From Euphorbia lathyris (lineage: Eukaryota > Streptophyta > Magnoliopsida > Malpighiales > Euphorbiaceae): a stretch of 64,000 bases of DNA. Under the pieces are notes generated by a model. The model was not told the DNA's origin and did not search any database. It saw only the letters and a program-made list of their open reading frames with translations. The stretch is taken from positions 77,777,256 to 77,841,255 of the forward strand of contig NC_088911.1 in assembly GCF_963576675.1 (NCBI RefSeq). The letters are read 5' to 3'. A program made the position numbers and the translations under genes. Below are positions 1 through 11,135 of this stretch, one piece after another (positions within the stretch are counted from its first letter, which is position 1; the number at the start of each line of letters is the position of its first letter).

Positions 1-1125
1 ATCCACTACCATGCATCGATATGCTTATCGATTCAACAGCAGGCTTCGCCATTTATTCCCTTTTAGATGCGGTAGCAGGGTATCATCAAATCCCAACGGA
101 TCCCAAAGATCTCTTAAATACATATTTCAAAACAGGCGAAGGAACGTACAGATACAATGTTATGCCATTCGACCTAAAAAATACAGGAGCAACTTACCAA
201 CGACTAGCAAACAAAATTTTTGGAAACCTTATTGGAGATAAAGTTGAAGTATATATTGATGATATGATCATAAAAAGTAGGTCAGTAAAAGAGCATGTAG
301 CAGACTTAGCCACAGTTTTTTCCATATTGCAAGAGCATAACCTTAAGTTGAACCCAGAGAAGTGTACGTTCAGTGTTTCTTTAGGGAAGTTTCTGGGTTT
401 TAGGATATCTCAGAGGGGCATAGAAGCAAATCCTGATAAAATTCAGGCCATAGTCAACATGGAACCTCTAAAGAAGATCAATGATGTGCAGAAGCTTAAC
501 AAAAAGATCAATGTCTTGGGGCATTTCATTTATTGTTTGGCCAAGTGTTGTATGCCTTTTTACAAGAGCCTAAAAAGGGTAAAAAAAAAAAATTGACTAG
601 ATGAATGAATGCCACATGTCATTCGAGCAATTAAAGAGCTTTTTTGCTTTACCTTCATTACTTAGTCGGCCTTTGCATGGTGAAATGTTATATTTGTATA
701 TAAGTGTAGTCGAGGATCCGATTGGCATGGTCTTAATTTGGGAGGAGGTAATAGAGCGATTGCATGTGTATTATATCAGTAGAGTTTTGAGGGATGCAGA
801 GGTCATATATCCGAAACTTGAAAAACTTGCTTTTTGTGTGGTTATCACTGCACAATAGTTAAGGCATTATTTTCAGAGCCATTCTATTGTTGTCAGAACT
901 GATATGCCTTTAAGGAAAATCCTACATAGGCCTGAAAGATTGGGGAGAATTGTTGAATGGGCTTTGAAGTTAACGGAGTTCGACATCTGATTTGAACCTC
1001 GAAGGCATTTAAAGGAAAAATGTTAGCTAATTTCTTAATTTAAATTTCGGAGGAGAAGGGTCTTATCTCAAAGATTTCAAATATCTGGGAAATCTTCATC
1101 GATGGCAGCTCAAATAAGGAAAGGG
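1..1125 (+). pseudogene. pol: Tat1 reverse transcriptase and RNase H (broken)
   Basis: The first 596 bases encode an RT palm with the YIDD catalytic motif (near 255-266), preceded by YRYNVMPFDLKNTGATYQ and followed by the LNPEKCTF and FLGF blocks. After a stop near 595, bases 601-980 continue with a gypsy RNase H region (EKLAFCVVITA, then LRHYFQSH and a primer-like FEPR motif) holding stops near 856 and 988; the latter is a TGA where the family has Arg (FDIRFEP). Bases 1075-1125 start the second RNase H (IFIDGSSN). The reading stops at an inserted LTR and resumes at 3995. It cannot make a full protein. Confidence 0.85.
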
Positions 1126-1909
1126 TTGAAGGAAAATAGACAAGTCTAGGCACAGCGGAATAATAAAAATTTTATCTATTTTATCTATTTCCTTTTTTCC
1201 AAGATCCGTTAATCGTTATTTCATACAAAGAGGGATAGAACGAAATACCTTTTTTGACGAACTATCTACAGTTGCAAACGAAGTGCCCACAACTCTTAAT
1301 CCGTGTATCATGAACAATGATCATAACAGAAAAGAAAAGTGATTAGTAATCAACCAATGAATAGCAATCTAAATTGATTGCCTCTAAAGGAATCGACACG
1401 AGATCAAAGAGAGAGTAAAAAAGAGAGTAATTTAGACGGGATGATTTCGGAATAATTCATTAGCCGCTGAACTATGTTGGCCAAATTTTCTAGGGTGAGG
1501 GGTCTATTTATAGACTTCTCAAATCCTAACCCTAGTTGTATTATTTAATTAATCAATTAGAATCCAATTCGGAATAGAATTACTAATTAGAAAATTAAAT
1601 AAATACTTATTATTATCTTAATAATATCAAAATATATTTAGATAATAATTCTAATCCAATTAGATATTAATTTAAGTTAGGGATAATTAATTAGAGTTAT
1701 AATCACATTAAAATTTCTAATTAATATTATCAGATAATCATATAATTTAATTTACAATTATAATCCAATTATAATTATTAATCAAACTATTTTATCCTTA
1801 GTTCTACTATAAATTTCGGCCCACTATATTAAGTCCCTCTAAATTACAGTTCCGTTCTCTGGTTCCAAGTCTCATGTGCGACCCATAAAGATGTTTATTT
1901 CTACTAGCC

Positions 1910-1910
<1 letters not shown>

Positions 1911-1990
<80 letters not shown>
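1911..1990. repeat. (TA)n(GA)n microsatellite
   Basis: About 25 TA repeats run directly into about 15 GA repeats, immediately left of the nested MITE. The TA tract is probably an expanded TA-rich target site, since a shorter TATATATATA also flanks the right end of the MITE near 2972-2982. Confidence 0.95.
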
Positions 1991-1992
<2 letters not shown>

Positions 1993-2968
1993 CTGTAGGT
2001 AGTGATTCCCTCACTTTTTATTCTAAGGGAAGAATATAGTTATTCTAAATTCTAATTACCAAATAATATTAGAGTTATTTAATTAAACAAATTTAAGGGA
2101 ATTAAAATCTTAACATATATCTTTCTCTCTCCTCCTTTTAAACACGCTCTCCCCCTCCTTTTTTCTCTTAAACGTTCACGGCTCTCTCACTCCTCCTTCC
2201 CCTAAGCGATTCACGACTCTGATCAGGTCAGAAATCAGTGATTTTCTATCAACAACGATCTCCATTATCTAAAAACATGGTGGACTTGAGTTGTGAAGAG
2301 ACAAGTATGTTGAAGGAAAAATAAATGTTATCCAGATGTTGATAAACAAGCCTTACAAACACAAATTTTGAACCACTCATATTATTAACATTTTATGTAT
2401 TTTTTTATTATTCATCAAATTTTGAATTTTCAACATTTGATACCCATGGTGCCATTTATACAAATGTATCTCATTTGCAGCTACTCCATCAGTGCGTTTA
2501 GCCTTTTGGCATGTGCAGTATTTCTATGAAATTTTTGAACCATTCTTTGATCTTCAGTGGATTAAACATTTGTTTTTTCTATCGTGGAAATTGAATTTAA
2601 ACGAATGCATAGACTTCCAGTTCTTGAAATATGGATCAGAGAAATAGGAACGAGATAAACCGCAATAATAGGAACAAAATAAGACGAATCATAGAATGTT
2701 TTTAGATAATGGAGATCATTGTTGATAGAAAATCACTAATTTCTGGCCTGGTCGGAGTCCTGAATCCTTTAAGGAAAGGAGGAGTGAGAGAGCCGTGAAT
2801 ATTTAAGAGAGGGAGAGAACGTGTTTAAGAGGAGGAGAGAGAAAGATACATGTTAGGATTTTAATTCCCTTAAATTTGTTTAATTAAATAACTCTAATAT
2901 TGTTTGGTAATTAGAATAACTATATTCTTCCCTTAGAATAAAAAGTGAGGGAATCCCTCTCTATAGCC
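1991..2968. mobile_element. Nonautonomous TIR element (MULE-like MITE)
   Basis: The left arm (1991 to about 2278) and right arm (about 2695-2968) are inverted copies of about 280 bp. Outer ends are GGCTGTAG and CTATAGCC; both arms contain the AGTGAGGGAAT and CTTCCCTTAGAAT words and end inward at a shared TAATGGAGATC block. The ~415-bp centre has no ORF. Long terminal inverted repeats and lack of coding fit a Mutator-like MITE. The target duplication is hidden in TA repeats, so the superfamily is inferred. Confidence 0.7.
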
Positions 2969-3994
2969 TCACTATATATATATTGGAATTAATTTATACT
3001 GATTAATTTCAACTTATATATAATGGAATGGCTTCGCGAGCTGTTACTAGCAGAACCTTAGACATTCCCCCAGTGCAATAAGAAGCCAGGTTGAATACTG
3101 ACATTTTACCTTTCCGCATTAGGTCCAGTATAATTCAATCATTCATCAATTATATCCTTTAGACAATTCTTACAACCATGGAACGTGTCATGTTACATAT
3201 AACGAATAATGTGTTATACTTGTTCAGGTGGAATTAACTCTGAAAGATAAGTTAAGTGAAATCTCCATTTTTACTCTTAACTCTATCACCTTGCAAGGAT
3301 TTTAGTTAATTCACCACAAGCGGCCCTTTGGATATATCTCCTACTTATTAGGAGTGACAAATGCTCAATCTATCATTAACTATCCTGTAATTACTTTATG
3401 TGATACCCAACCCTGCTCTCACACACCCCAAGGCCTCCCCTGTAGTGGATCGTGCTCGCACAGAATCAAAGCATCACACTCCCTAATCTAGAATCACTAA
3501 TTAATGATTGTTTGAGTCTGAAGATTACTTATACCTACTAACACCAATGAGATGAACAGTTGACACTTAGATAAATCTATCCATACTATTATCTCAAGTC
3601 AGGTCCCAATCCTAATGAACTCCTTCACCAGATCCATATAACTGCCTAGATATCTTCATATCTAAAGCTTGTGAGATCACCTCTCTGTCTCGACAGAAAA
3701 TATTGTTACATGCAAGTCTCAATAGTAATATGCCAAACCCTTTAACATATTACTTGACTTGGGTTGGTTTTAAGTTTATTAACTTATTATAAAGTATAGT
3801 CTCACTTCATGCTTGTATGAACACTTTATAACTACTTTAAATAAACTTGGGATTACTTTTATTCACAAAAGATTAATGCCTTTTATATAGTTTCAATCAT
3901 ACCATATCTTATTAAAACAAATGATTAAATAAAAAATTTATTCATTAATATTTATATCCTAAAACAATTGTCTATAGGACATAAAACTCCAACA

Positions 3995-4549
3995 AGGGCA
4001 AGCATTGGAGTTTTTGTCCAATAACCCAATGGAATCAAACTTCGGTATGCTACATCTTTAGACTTTATTGCATCCAACAATGTCGCCGAATATAAAGCAT
4101 TTTTGCAAGGACTTTAAATCCCTAGCATTAGAAAGTCGTACAAGGCTATTTTAAAGAGTGATTCTCAGCTCGTGGTATGTCAATTGACTGGAAATTTTGA
4201 AGCTCGTACCAAAATATGAAGAAATATTTGACCATAGTCAAATCATTCTTGCAAGAAGGGAAGTCTGAAGGCTGGAGTCTAGAAATTCAGTGAATCTCAA
4301 GGGAGGAGAATGAGGAGGCTGGTCACTTGGCAAAGCTAGCTTCAACCCCAAATGGGTCTCATTTATGTTCTTGTCGCATTGAACGAATTCCCCTGGCCAA
4401 TATCAATCAGGAGGAGATCTTAGTAATTGACTTGACAAAAGAATGAGTTTTTTCCCATTTTTCTTATCTTACTACAAGTACTCTTCATAAAGATTTTATG
4501 AAGATAAAAATGAGCAGATAAAAGTCTTACGGAAGGCATGAAGATATTT
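3995..4549 (+). pseudogene. pol: Tat1 second RNase H, continued
   Basis: This continues the RNase H reading broken at 1125: IGVFVQ, then LRYAT, ASNNVAEYKAF, a DSQLV-like motif and the EADHLAKLAS-type end near 4310-4350. One stop replaces a residue before PNGIKLRY. The last bases (about 4500-4549) read into the linker ahead of integrase (VLRKA, stop, RYF) and break at the TG of the next inserted LTR; the sequence resumes at 25655. Confidence 0.8.
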
Positions 4550-5940
4550 TGTCATATCCCTAAAACCATAACATATGAGTCTTCCCACATTCATATATGT
4601 TTTCATGATTGAATACATACATTTTAGATTCATCTCATTGTCATTGGAAGTTTCGTATGCATAATGCGATTAGGAGGCGATTAGTGTGTCGTTAAGATGT
4701 AACGATTGGTTAATTGAGTTAGAACTTAAATGAATGAATAAATATGACCTTAATTGATTAAATTACAATCTTGGAGGACTGAAATTGAAGTTTGTGAGCA
4801 AGCACCTCACTAAGCATGAGGTGTCACTCATGGTTAAGACAAAATACACCTCTTTGATTCAAAAAGATGTATATGACTCAATTCTTATCATTTGCTGCTC
4901 AAATTTTGACCATATCTTCAGAAAACCTTCCTATTTCATACTTTAAACCTCTCTAAAAAAACCCCTTCTAATTTCTTTCAGTTTCAAGCCAAACAAGTCA
5001 AGTTAGGAAGCATACTAGGTGATAGACACAAATTGAAGGTTAGTATGCTGTTTTAGCTTCTTTTCTATGAGTTTGGTTATAGGCTGTCTAAATGAAAGAT
5101 AGGTATCAAGTGTCCTAAACAGAAATATAGGGTACTGCTTTCAGTCATCTTGGAACACATTTTTCATCTTGATATTGTTCCAATTTGGAAAGACATAAAG
5201 AATCAACTATTTTAATATATATGTTAAGAAACTCTCTGTAAAATATGGAACTTTAATTCAATATATAGATGAAGAAAACCTAGATGGATCATGACTGGCT
5301 CGAAATTGAATGTCATGTGAGGAAGCCATGTTGATGCAGCATTTTGAGGACCTTAAAGTCAGAATTTAGGAAAGTTTATCTATATAAAAGTGTTCCTAAC
5401 TACTTTAAGGTTATGTCTGTAAAAGGATTTGGAAATTCATTATGTTTATTGTGAGCTAGGTTGAGTGAATTATGGTAGATGCAAAGCTGGGTAGTCTGTT
5501 TCCTGGCTGGAAATTGGACAGAATTATTTTGCATGACATATATTGTGTAGAAGTGATATTAATGTGAATTTTGAATATGTTATACCCATATATGTCTAGT
5601 TGTAGTAGGTTTAATAATTGAACGCACACCCGGTCATGTAGAATAGATCAAACCGAGTGCGACGGTAAACATATTGCCTATATATGTGTATGAATGTATT
5701 GTGGATTGTGACTTGTTGAGTGTGAGATGTGGTTGAATCTGATGTGAATAATGTGAATAATGTTTGAGTGTTTGTGATACATTGTGATTGATACGAAAGT
5801 TATATGATTGAGTAAGTTTCAGTGTTATGAGTACAAACATGGCATGTTGAGCCTTGTGCACATACTTGAACTGGATAATGGTTGGATAAGAAATGAATAT
5901 GAGCTTTCTTAGATGGATATATGAAATGGTCCTAGTTAAG

Positions 5941-5945
5941 AGTGT
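5941..5945. repeat. Target-site duplication AGTGT (left) of Tat2
   Basis: AGTGT directly precedes TGTTAGACGAGG and the same AGTGT follows the other end of Tat2 at 23735-23739. A perfect 5-bp duplication defines Tat2 as a single insertion of 17.8 kb. Confidence 0.92.
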
Positions 5946-8138
5946 TGTTAGACGAGGTGTCGCGGCCTAATCTCCCGGGCGGACCGGGGGGTGGACACCT
6001 CATGGCGACGTAAACGGTGATTGGCGCCGAAAGCAACCAATCGTGGAATCAAGCTGCTCGGCAGGACCGGAGCTCGGAGTATGGAAGAGTCGCCACCCAC
6101 GAATGGGAAAATGAACACTGATCCCTTGCGGGAGACCGATGAGGGTTCGGGAAACTTAGGTACGAGCCGAGAAGGCTAGCTCCTTTCCGGAGAAAGGCTA
6201 CTAGGCACCCCGACATCGCCCGGTTATGAACCACCGGCCTCCTACTCAGCGTGTTAGGCGATAACAGACTAATCGCATATTTCTTTAAGTTTAAAATTCA
6301 TTTGAAACCTTTTCTTTCTCGTTTTGAAAAACCGTTTTGAGCATATATTATTGAAAGCCATTTTGGTAAAGAATCACCCATTTACATCAGTTCAAAATAC
6401 ATAGGAGAGAGAGGGGGGAGAGGAAAGAATTGATTTGTTTACAATGTGATTTATGCTTCGTATTACACACTAACTCTAAACTAAACTCACTTCCCAAAAA
6501 TGAGGTTATTTACATGGTTTGTACCTTAATCGCCGTTGGAACGATTTAGGTACGTTTCAAAACCCCGTTTAATGACGTTCACTCGAATCGCCGTTGGAAC
6601 GACTCGTGCTTTTGAAAATGTTGAGATAAAAGCTTTAACAAGAAAACGTGATTAAACATACAAGTCAATTTATTTTGTTCAAAAACCATTTAGTCATGAA
6701 AACAATTCAAAAGCTCTATTATTTACAATTAAAAGCAATTTTAATTACAAGGTTCGCTTAATCCGTCGTTGGAACGAATTAAGGTTTTAAAACGTGATGT
6801 TTTAAGAAATGGTTTAAAAAGGTCAAGAAAACGTTATTTACACTTTAGGAATATCTAGAAAACTTTAAGTTTAAATAAGCAAATTAAACTCTCTTTTTGT
6901 GATTTCATTTTCCCCTTTTCACTCAATTAACCTTTACTTGAATACAATAATCAACAAATAATAAATTGAATCTCAAAGTCACCCAACCCAAATATACTTA
7001 AAGAATACATACCTATAGGAAATCCAAATGGAGAATAAATATACATATTTATACATATATGTAAAAATGGTAAAATAGTAATGATATATGTAGATCAAAT
7101 ATATGATAAGAAAAGTAATAATACATATATAGGTGAAAATAAGGATAAGGCTAATTAAAATACACTTTGATTTTTATTTAAGAAATAATGTAAAGATAGA
7201 AAATAAAATTCATAAATAAGTAAATCAACTCTAAATCAAAATAGTTTTGTACATAATAATATATAGAGGATAAACTCTAAATCAAATTGATGAAAATAAA
7301 TGATATATAAACACATTAAATAAATATATGTACAAAATATTTAAAAATAGCTTGCAAGTATATATTACATAAATATACATATATATATATATATATATAA
7401 AGGACCAATAGCCTAAAAGTTGAGAAAGAGTGACCAAAACAGCATTTTTTACATTTCAGCAGCTTTACCGACGGAAAATCCGTCGGTAAACAGCCTTTAC
7501 TGACAGAAAACGGAAAATTACAGAACTGCTCCAACTGTTTCCAGATTTATTCAAAAGCTTTAAATTAGATCTATTCTATCGTTTTGCACTTCCAAACTAC
7601 CAAAAATGGATCATAGTCTATAACGGAGGTTCCTAAAACGACGTTTTTATTTTAAAACGTTATTTTGAAATATTTTTAAAACTTATAATTACAACATTTT
7701 TATTAATCCCGAACTACCTTTGAGTCGGATCACGGTTCGTATTGGGATGTTAAAACGAGGTTTTTATTTTAAAACAAAACCGATCGTTTATCTAATACGA
7801 GACGAAAATTAAATAAATACGGAAAATTAAATAAAACGTGATAAATAAATAAATAACTAAATAAATAAAATTATAACATAAAAAGAAATAAATAAAATAA
7901 AATAAAACGAGTCTAGTCCTCGGATAATACCTCAAGTTCGGTATCTAACAGTCGAAGTCGGTCGATTCCACAAGTTGTGATTTTCCGGTGTTTTTTATGT
8001 TTTTGATAAAATATTTAACTTTTTGGAGATTTTCAATTTTTAGGAAAAAAAATGTTTTCTCCCAAAAAAATCAACTTTCTCTCTCTAGAAAAGGTTCTAG
8101 TGTGAGAAGCTCTCCCAAATCCCCCCTCAAATGCATTG

Positions 8139-8168
8139 GGATCCGTGCCTTAAATAGGCAACGGATCC
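8139..8168 (-). promoter_or_regulatory. TATA-like box inside an inverted repeat (Tat2 LTR)
   Basis: GGATCCGTGCC and GGCAACGGATCC are near-perfect inverted arms and the A/T core between them is TTAAATA (TATTTAA on the coding strand of Tat2). It is conserved in the other LTR at 23048-23077 and is duplicated there at 23214-23243. Position downstream of the GC-rich block in element orientation suits a core promoter. Function is inferred. Confidence 0.5.
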
Positions 8169-8175
8169 CGGAAGC

Positions 8176-8364
8176 TTTGGGCGACGCCCAAATAAAATTG
8201 GGCGTCGCCCAAAGCCGGTTGGGGGAACGCCCAACCTAGTTGGGCGAACGCCCAACATGGTTGGGCGAACGCCCAACTTCAGTTGGGCGCGCGCCCAACT
8301 GACGTTGGGCGTTCGCCCAATGATCGTTGGGCGTCCGCCCAACGTCGCTGGGCGCTCGCCCAGC
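8176..8364. repeat. Array of GTTGGGCG-NN-CGCCCAAC palindromes
   Basis: About nine short palindromes follow one another. Six have GTTGGGCG (or GCTGGGCG) starting at 8239, 8260, 8282, 8304, 8326 and 8347, a spacing of 21-22 bp. Arms are kept while the centres vary (AA, CG, TT, TC, CT), and the last copy changes both arms together (GCTGGGCG with CGCCCAGC). The block is a GC-rich island in an AT-rich LTR, followed by more degenerate copies up to about 8560. Confidence 0.9.
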
Positions 8365-8699
8365 GGCCATCGGGCGTGCGCCTTGCGCTGTCGGGCGCGC
8401 GCGCCCCACGGTCGTCGAGCGCGCGCTCCGCACTGCCGGGCATGCGCGCCCAACGGACGTCGAGCGTGCGCCCCGCGCTGCCGGGCGTGCGTCCAACTAT
8501 CGTCGGACACGCGTCAGCTGCCGCTAGGCGCTCGCACCACATCGCTGAGCTCTCGCGAGCCGTCCACTTGACGACCGCGACTCACATTAACTTTTCTTTT
8601 CTTATTATAAATTTTTGTTTTAAAACTTCCGGAATCAACCGCTTCGACCGTCTTGTTTACAGGTTTTCGTCACAGGTCCTCCGACTCGGTGTCTACAGT

Positions 8700-8720
8700 T
8701 GCCCCTACTTTCCTATTTTG
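8700..8720 (-). other. Tat2 polypurine tract (candidate)
   Basis: On the minus strand AGGAAAGTAGGGGC lies directly before the 3' LTR start (TGTAGACACC). Purine richness and position fit the primer for plus-strand DNA synthesis. Confidence 0.6.
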
Positions 8721-8929
8721 ACAGTGATGTGTGTGTTTTGAAAACGTTTTTTTGCTAACGCAACACATGCAATGTAAAACATATAAAAGTAAGAGACACG
8801 TAAAGAGTAGGAGGAAGAATACCTGACCTCTGCGCTGCGCGTTCCGGCGTCGTTCTCGATTCTTTCTGTCCTTGCCTTTGAATCGGCTGCCGGTGGATGT
8901 TCTTCTTACGGACCCTAGCCTAAGTTGAC

Positions 8930-9353
8930 TGCGGGTAAAAATGGCTCAAAAACAACCTTGGTGCACGACCGCGAGTAAAATGGCTCAAAAGCGACCCCGG
9001 CCTACGACCGGAGGGGGGGGGGGGGGGAATGGCTCAAAAGCAACCCTGGTCTACGACCGTGGGTAAAATGGCTCAAAAGCAACCCCGGTCTACGACCGTG
9101 GGTAAAATGGCTCAAAAGCGACCCTAGTCTACGACTGTGGGTAAAACGGCTCAAAAGCGACCCCGGTCTACGACCGTGGGTAAAATGGCTTAAAAGCGAC
9201 CCTAGTCTACGACTGTGGGTAAAAGGGCTCAAAAGCGACCCCAGTTTACGACCGTGGGTAAAATGGCTCAAAAGCGACCCTAGTCTACGACTGTGGGTAA
9301 AATGGCTCAAAAGCAACCCTGGTCCACGACCGCGGGTAAAACGGCTCAAAAGC
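8930..9353. repeat. 39-bp tandem repeat next to the Tat2 3' LTR
   Basis: About eleven copies of a 39-bp unit built on GGGTAAAATGGCTCAAAAG followed by CGACCC and TCTACGAC. Copies differ by single bases (CTAG/CCGG/CTGG, ACTGT/ACCGT), and a G run of about 17 sits at 9011-9027. The apparent ORF across it is repeat-driven and not a gene. Tandem repeats in this position are known in Tat-group elements. Confidence 0.93.
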
Positions 9354-9767
9354 AAAGGTTCTTTCTAACAATTCTGAATTCTTTTAAAACACCGTTGTCT
9401 GTATTTTCTCACTGGAGCTAGTGTCTTGGAGGTTTGAATGGTTCGATAGGAACGTCTTTTTAGTCCGGAATGATTCAAACTAATAATTATTTTTCTGTTG
9501 ACTGTCGTCTGTATTTTGACTGGTGCCGCTGTTCTGTAAAAATTGGCTGTCATCTGGAGTTCTATCTCGACATTATTGGTCACTGTCTGGCAGAAATGCA
9601 GGCTGAAACGGACTGCAAATCGGAGGTCTGTGCACCTGGTAATTAATTATTTACTTTTCATCTTTTATGTCACTTCGTACTTTTTACTATTTACGTGTGT
9701 GTAATGGTGTATGCATGTATGTATGAAATGAATGCGCACAAACGATGTTTTACGGCATCCACGTTTA
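9354..9767. other. Spacer between tandem repeat and antisense promoter
   Basis: About 400 bp with no convincing ORF. It contains loosely repeated CTGTCTGTATTTT and CTGTCGTCTGTATTTT words. I see no gene here. Confidence 0.5.
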
Positions 9768-9871
9768 TGACATCACTTGCTCTCACGCCCATGACATCAT
9801 CAACACCTGTGACATCATTCACGCCCATGACATCATTCACGTCCATGACATCATTCACGCCCATGACATCA
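9768..9871 (+). promoter_or_regulatory. Six TGACATCA motifs, four intervals of exactly 18 bp
   Basis: TGACATCA starts at 9768, 9792, 9810, 9828, 9846 and 9864. The last five form an 18-bp tandem array with unit TTCACGCCCATGACATCA. TGACATCA is one base from the bZIP/CRE palindrome TGACGTCA. The array ends 12 bp before a TATA box that precedes the antisense gene, so it looks like that gene's upstream activating region. Factor binding is inferred. Confidence 0.8.
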
Positions 9872-9882
9872 TCTTATTTGCC

Positions 9883-9890
9883 TATAAATA
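9883..9890 (+). promoter_or_regulatory. TATA box of the Tat2 antisense gene
   Basis: TATAAATA occurs 38 bp upstream of the ATG at 9928, which leaves room for only a very short 5' leader. A cytosine- and thymine-rich stretch (CTTCCCCTTCTTCATTTCTCC) follows, as often seen at plant transcription starts. Confidence 0.65.
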
Positions 9891-9927
9891 AGACTTCCCC
9901 TTCTTCATTTCTCCCACACCTCTCACT

Positions 9928-11135
9928 ATGGCTGATTCCAACTCTGATGTTCTTCCCTCTTTTGTGCGCCGTCTAGATTGGGACACTCTTGATTGTCCCC
10001 AGCTGGCCGGTTTGAAGTATTTACGGGATGTCAAAATAGATCCTTTCTTAATCCGGGCTGCCATCACCTTTTGGGATCGTGACTACCATGTGTTCCGCTT
10101 CGGTCCTCAAGAGCTGTGTCCCCTTTTAGAAGAGTTTGAAGCCATTATGGACTTTCATTTTGCTGCCCCTCCTCGACCAGCCCTTCCTGATCTTAACCCC
10201 CCATACCCGAGATTGATGTGCTCCCTTCTCGAGCTTTCCAAGGCCAGGGTTCATTCTTTGACAGACCAGCACCACTTCGTCAAGTTGCCGGATCTCCTCT
10301 CCCATATATTGAGCATCTCCCCCTCGACTGCCGGCTTTAAAAACTCGGTGAGGTTTCTCCTTCTCAGCCATTACCTCCTAATATCCTCTACTGGAAAAGG
10401 GGATTACCAAATTCTGACTTTGCTCACCCGGATGGGAAACGGTTACTCTGTTTATCCCACCATCCTCATGGAGACACTGTTGGGCTTGGATGACTGTCGG
10501 AGAAGTTGGATGGCTGGACGATCTTCTCATCTGTCTGGGAGCCCTTTGTTACTTCAGGTATACTCTTTGCTCCAGTATATATCTCTTTGAGTTCCATCGG
10601 TTCATTCCTTCTTTCTTTTTCTTTTTAGATTTGGCTTCAAGAGAAGTTCCAAATGATGACTCCCCCATTGACTCGGTATGACCTCGGCGGACCCTATTCG
10701 TCGTATTCCCCCAAGTGGCATCTCCACCGGACTTTGAGAGTGCGAGGCTTGTCCTTTGATCAATGGAGAATTTTCTTAGAAGGTGCTTCTGATCAGGATA
10801 TCATGTGGATGTGCCCCTGGTGGCGTTTGACTAGGGTCTCGACCGGCTTTGGCGGGAGGAGAATGTTTTGCGCTGGTCTTCGCTCATCCTCTTGCTATTA
10901 TCCCCCTCGGGTGTCGCGCCAATACAATGTGTTCCAAGCATTTACCCCTGACTTGGGGGTAATAGAGGTCCTTCCTTTGACGGCCCGTGGCCTGGCGACG
11001 CTAGAGGTTAACTGGGACAACCGCTCGGATATCTATAGCTGCTGCTCTTGGCCTAATTATACCCCGGAGGTCCTTGCTTCATGGACTTCTTCGTACTTCA
11101 CCCCCAAGGTTTGGGACCACCTTCGTTACAGATGA
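9928..11135 (+). CDS. Antisense extra ORF of Tat2 (spliced, ~378 aa)
   Basis: It is opposite in strand to gag-pol, between integrase and the 3' LTR. Exon 1 is 9928-10557 and ends in a complete CAG codon. A 71-nt intron (10558-10628) starts GTATAC and ends in a T-rich tract plus TTTTTAG. Exon 2 is 10629-11135 and stays open (IWLQEKFQMM...). No stop interrupts the joined reading. The protein resembles uncharacterised plant retrotransposon-linked proteins with a plant-mobile-domain/DUF7745-like core (VFRFGPQELCPLLEEF near residues 52-67; a Trp/Arg-rich second half). No catalytic motif is evident. The TGACATCA array and TATA box sit just upstream. Its intact frame contrasts with the broken pol genes. 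Function unknown; the family name is from memory. Confidence 0.75.

Larger units (their letters stand above)
1127..3994 (-). mobile_element. Solo LTR, Ty1/copia-like, inserted in Tat1 RNase H
   Basis: Read on the minus strand it starts TGTTGGAGTTTTATGTCC and ends CTATTTTCCTTCA, so it has TG...CA ends. Flanks on the plus strand are AGGGT (1122-1126) and AGGGC (3995-3999), a 5-bp target duplication with one change; moving the ends by one base gives a perfect AAGGG pair (1121-1125, 3994-3998). Removing the segment restores the Tat1 RNase H frame. There is no gag or pol inside. Without the nested MITE (1991-2968) it is about 1.9 kb, long but possible for a copia LTR. The family assignment rests on the start sequence and general look. 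Confidence 0.75.
5946..8697 (-). repeat. Tat2 3' LTR
   Basis: The 2752-bp segment has plus-strand ends TGTTAGACG and GTGTCTACA and matches 20909-23734. In element orientation the U3 side is at 8697. From there downstream it holds a GC-rich palindrome block (8560-8176), a TATA-like box in an inverted repeat (8139-8168), then a long AT-rich part with an internal (TA) tract near 7378-7399. Relative to the other LTR it has about 50 extra bases near 7934-7985 and lacks a 165-bp duplication. ORFs here are by-products of the repeats. Confidence 0.93.

Noticed and set aside
6049..6234. 61-residue ORF present in both LTRs (also 21012-21197)
   Set aside because: It is conserved only because the LTRs are copies of each other; no domain or promoter support.
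8176..8364. CRISPR-like array
   Set aside because: Short palindromes with 3-4 bp between them are not repeats separated by unique spacers, and this is plant nuclear DNA inside an LTR.
8127..8741. Several overlapping ORFs rich in Arg, Ala and Pro in the GC-rich part of the LTR
   Set aside because: They arise on both strands and in all frames from the palindrome array, change between the two LTR copies and match no family.
9002..9355. 117-residue ORF with SLLSHFTHGRR repeats
   Set aside because: It is a translation of the 39-bp tandem repeat, whose length is divisible by three; no start context or family.
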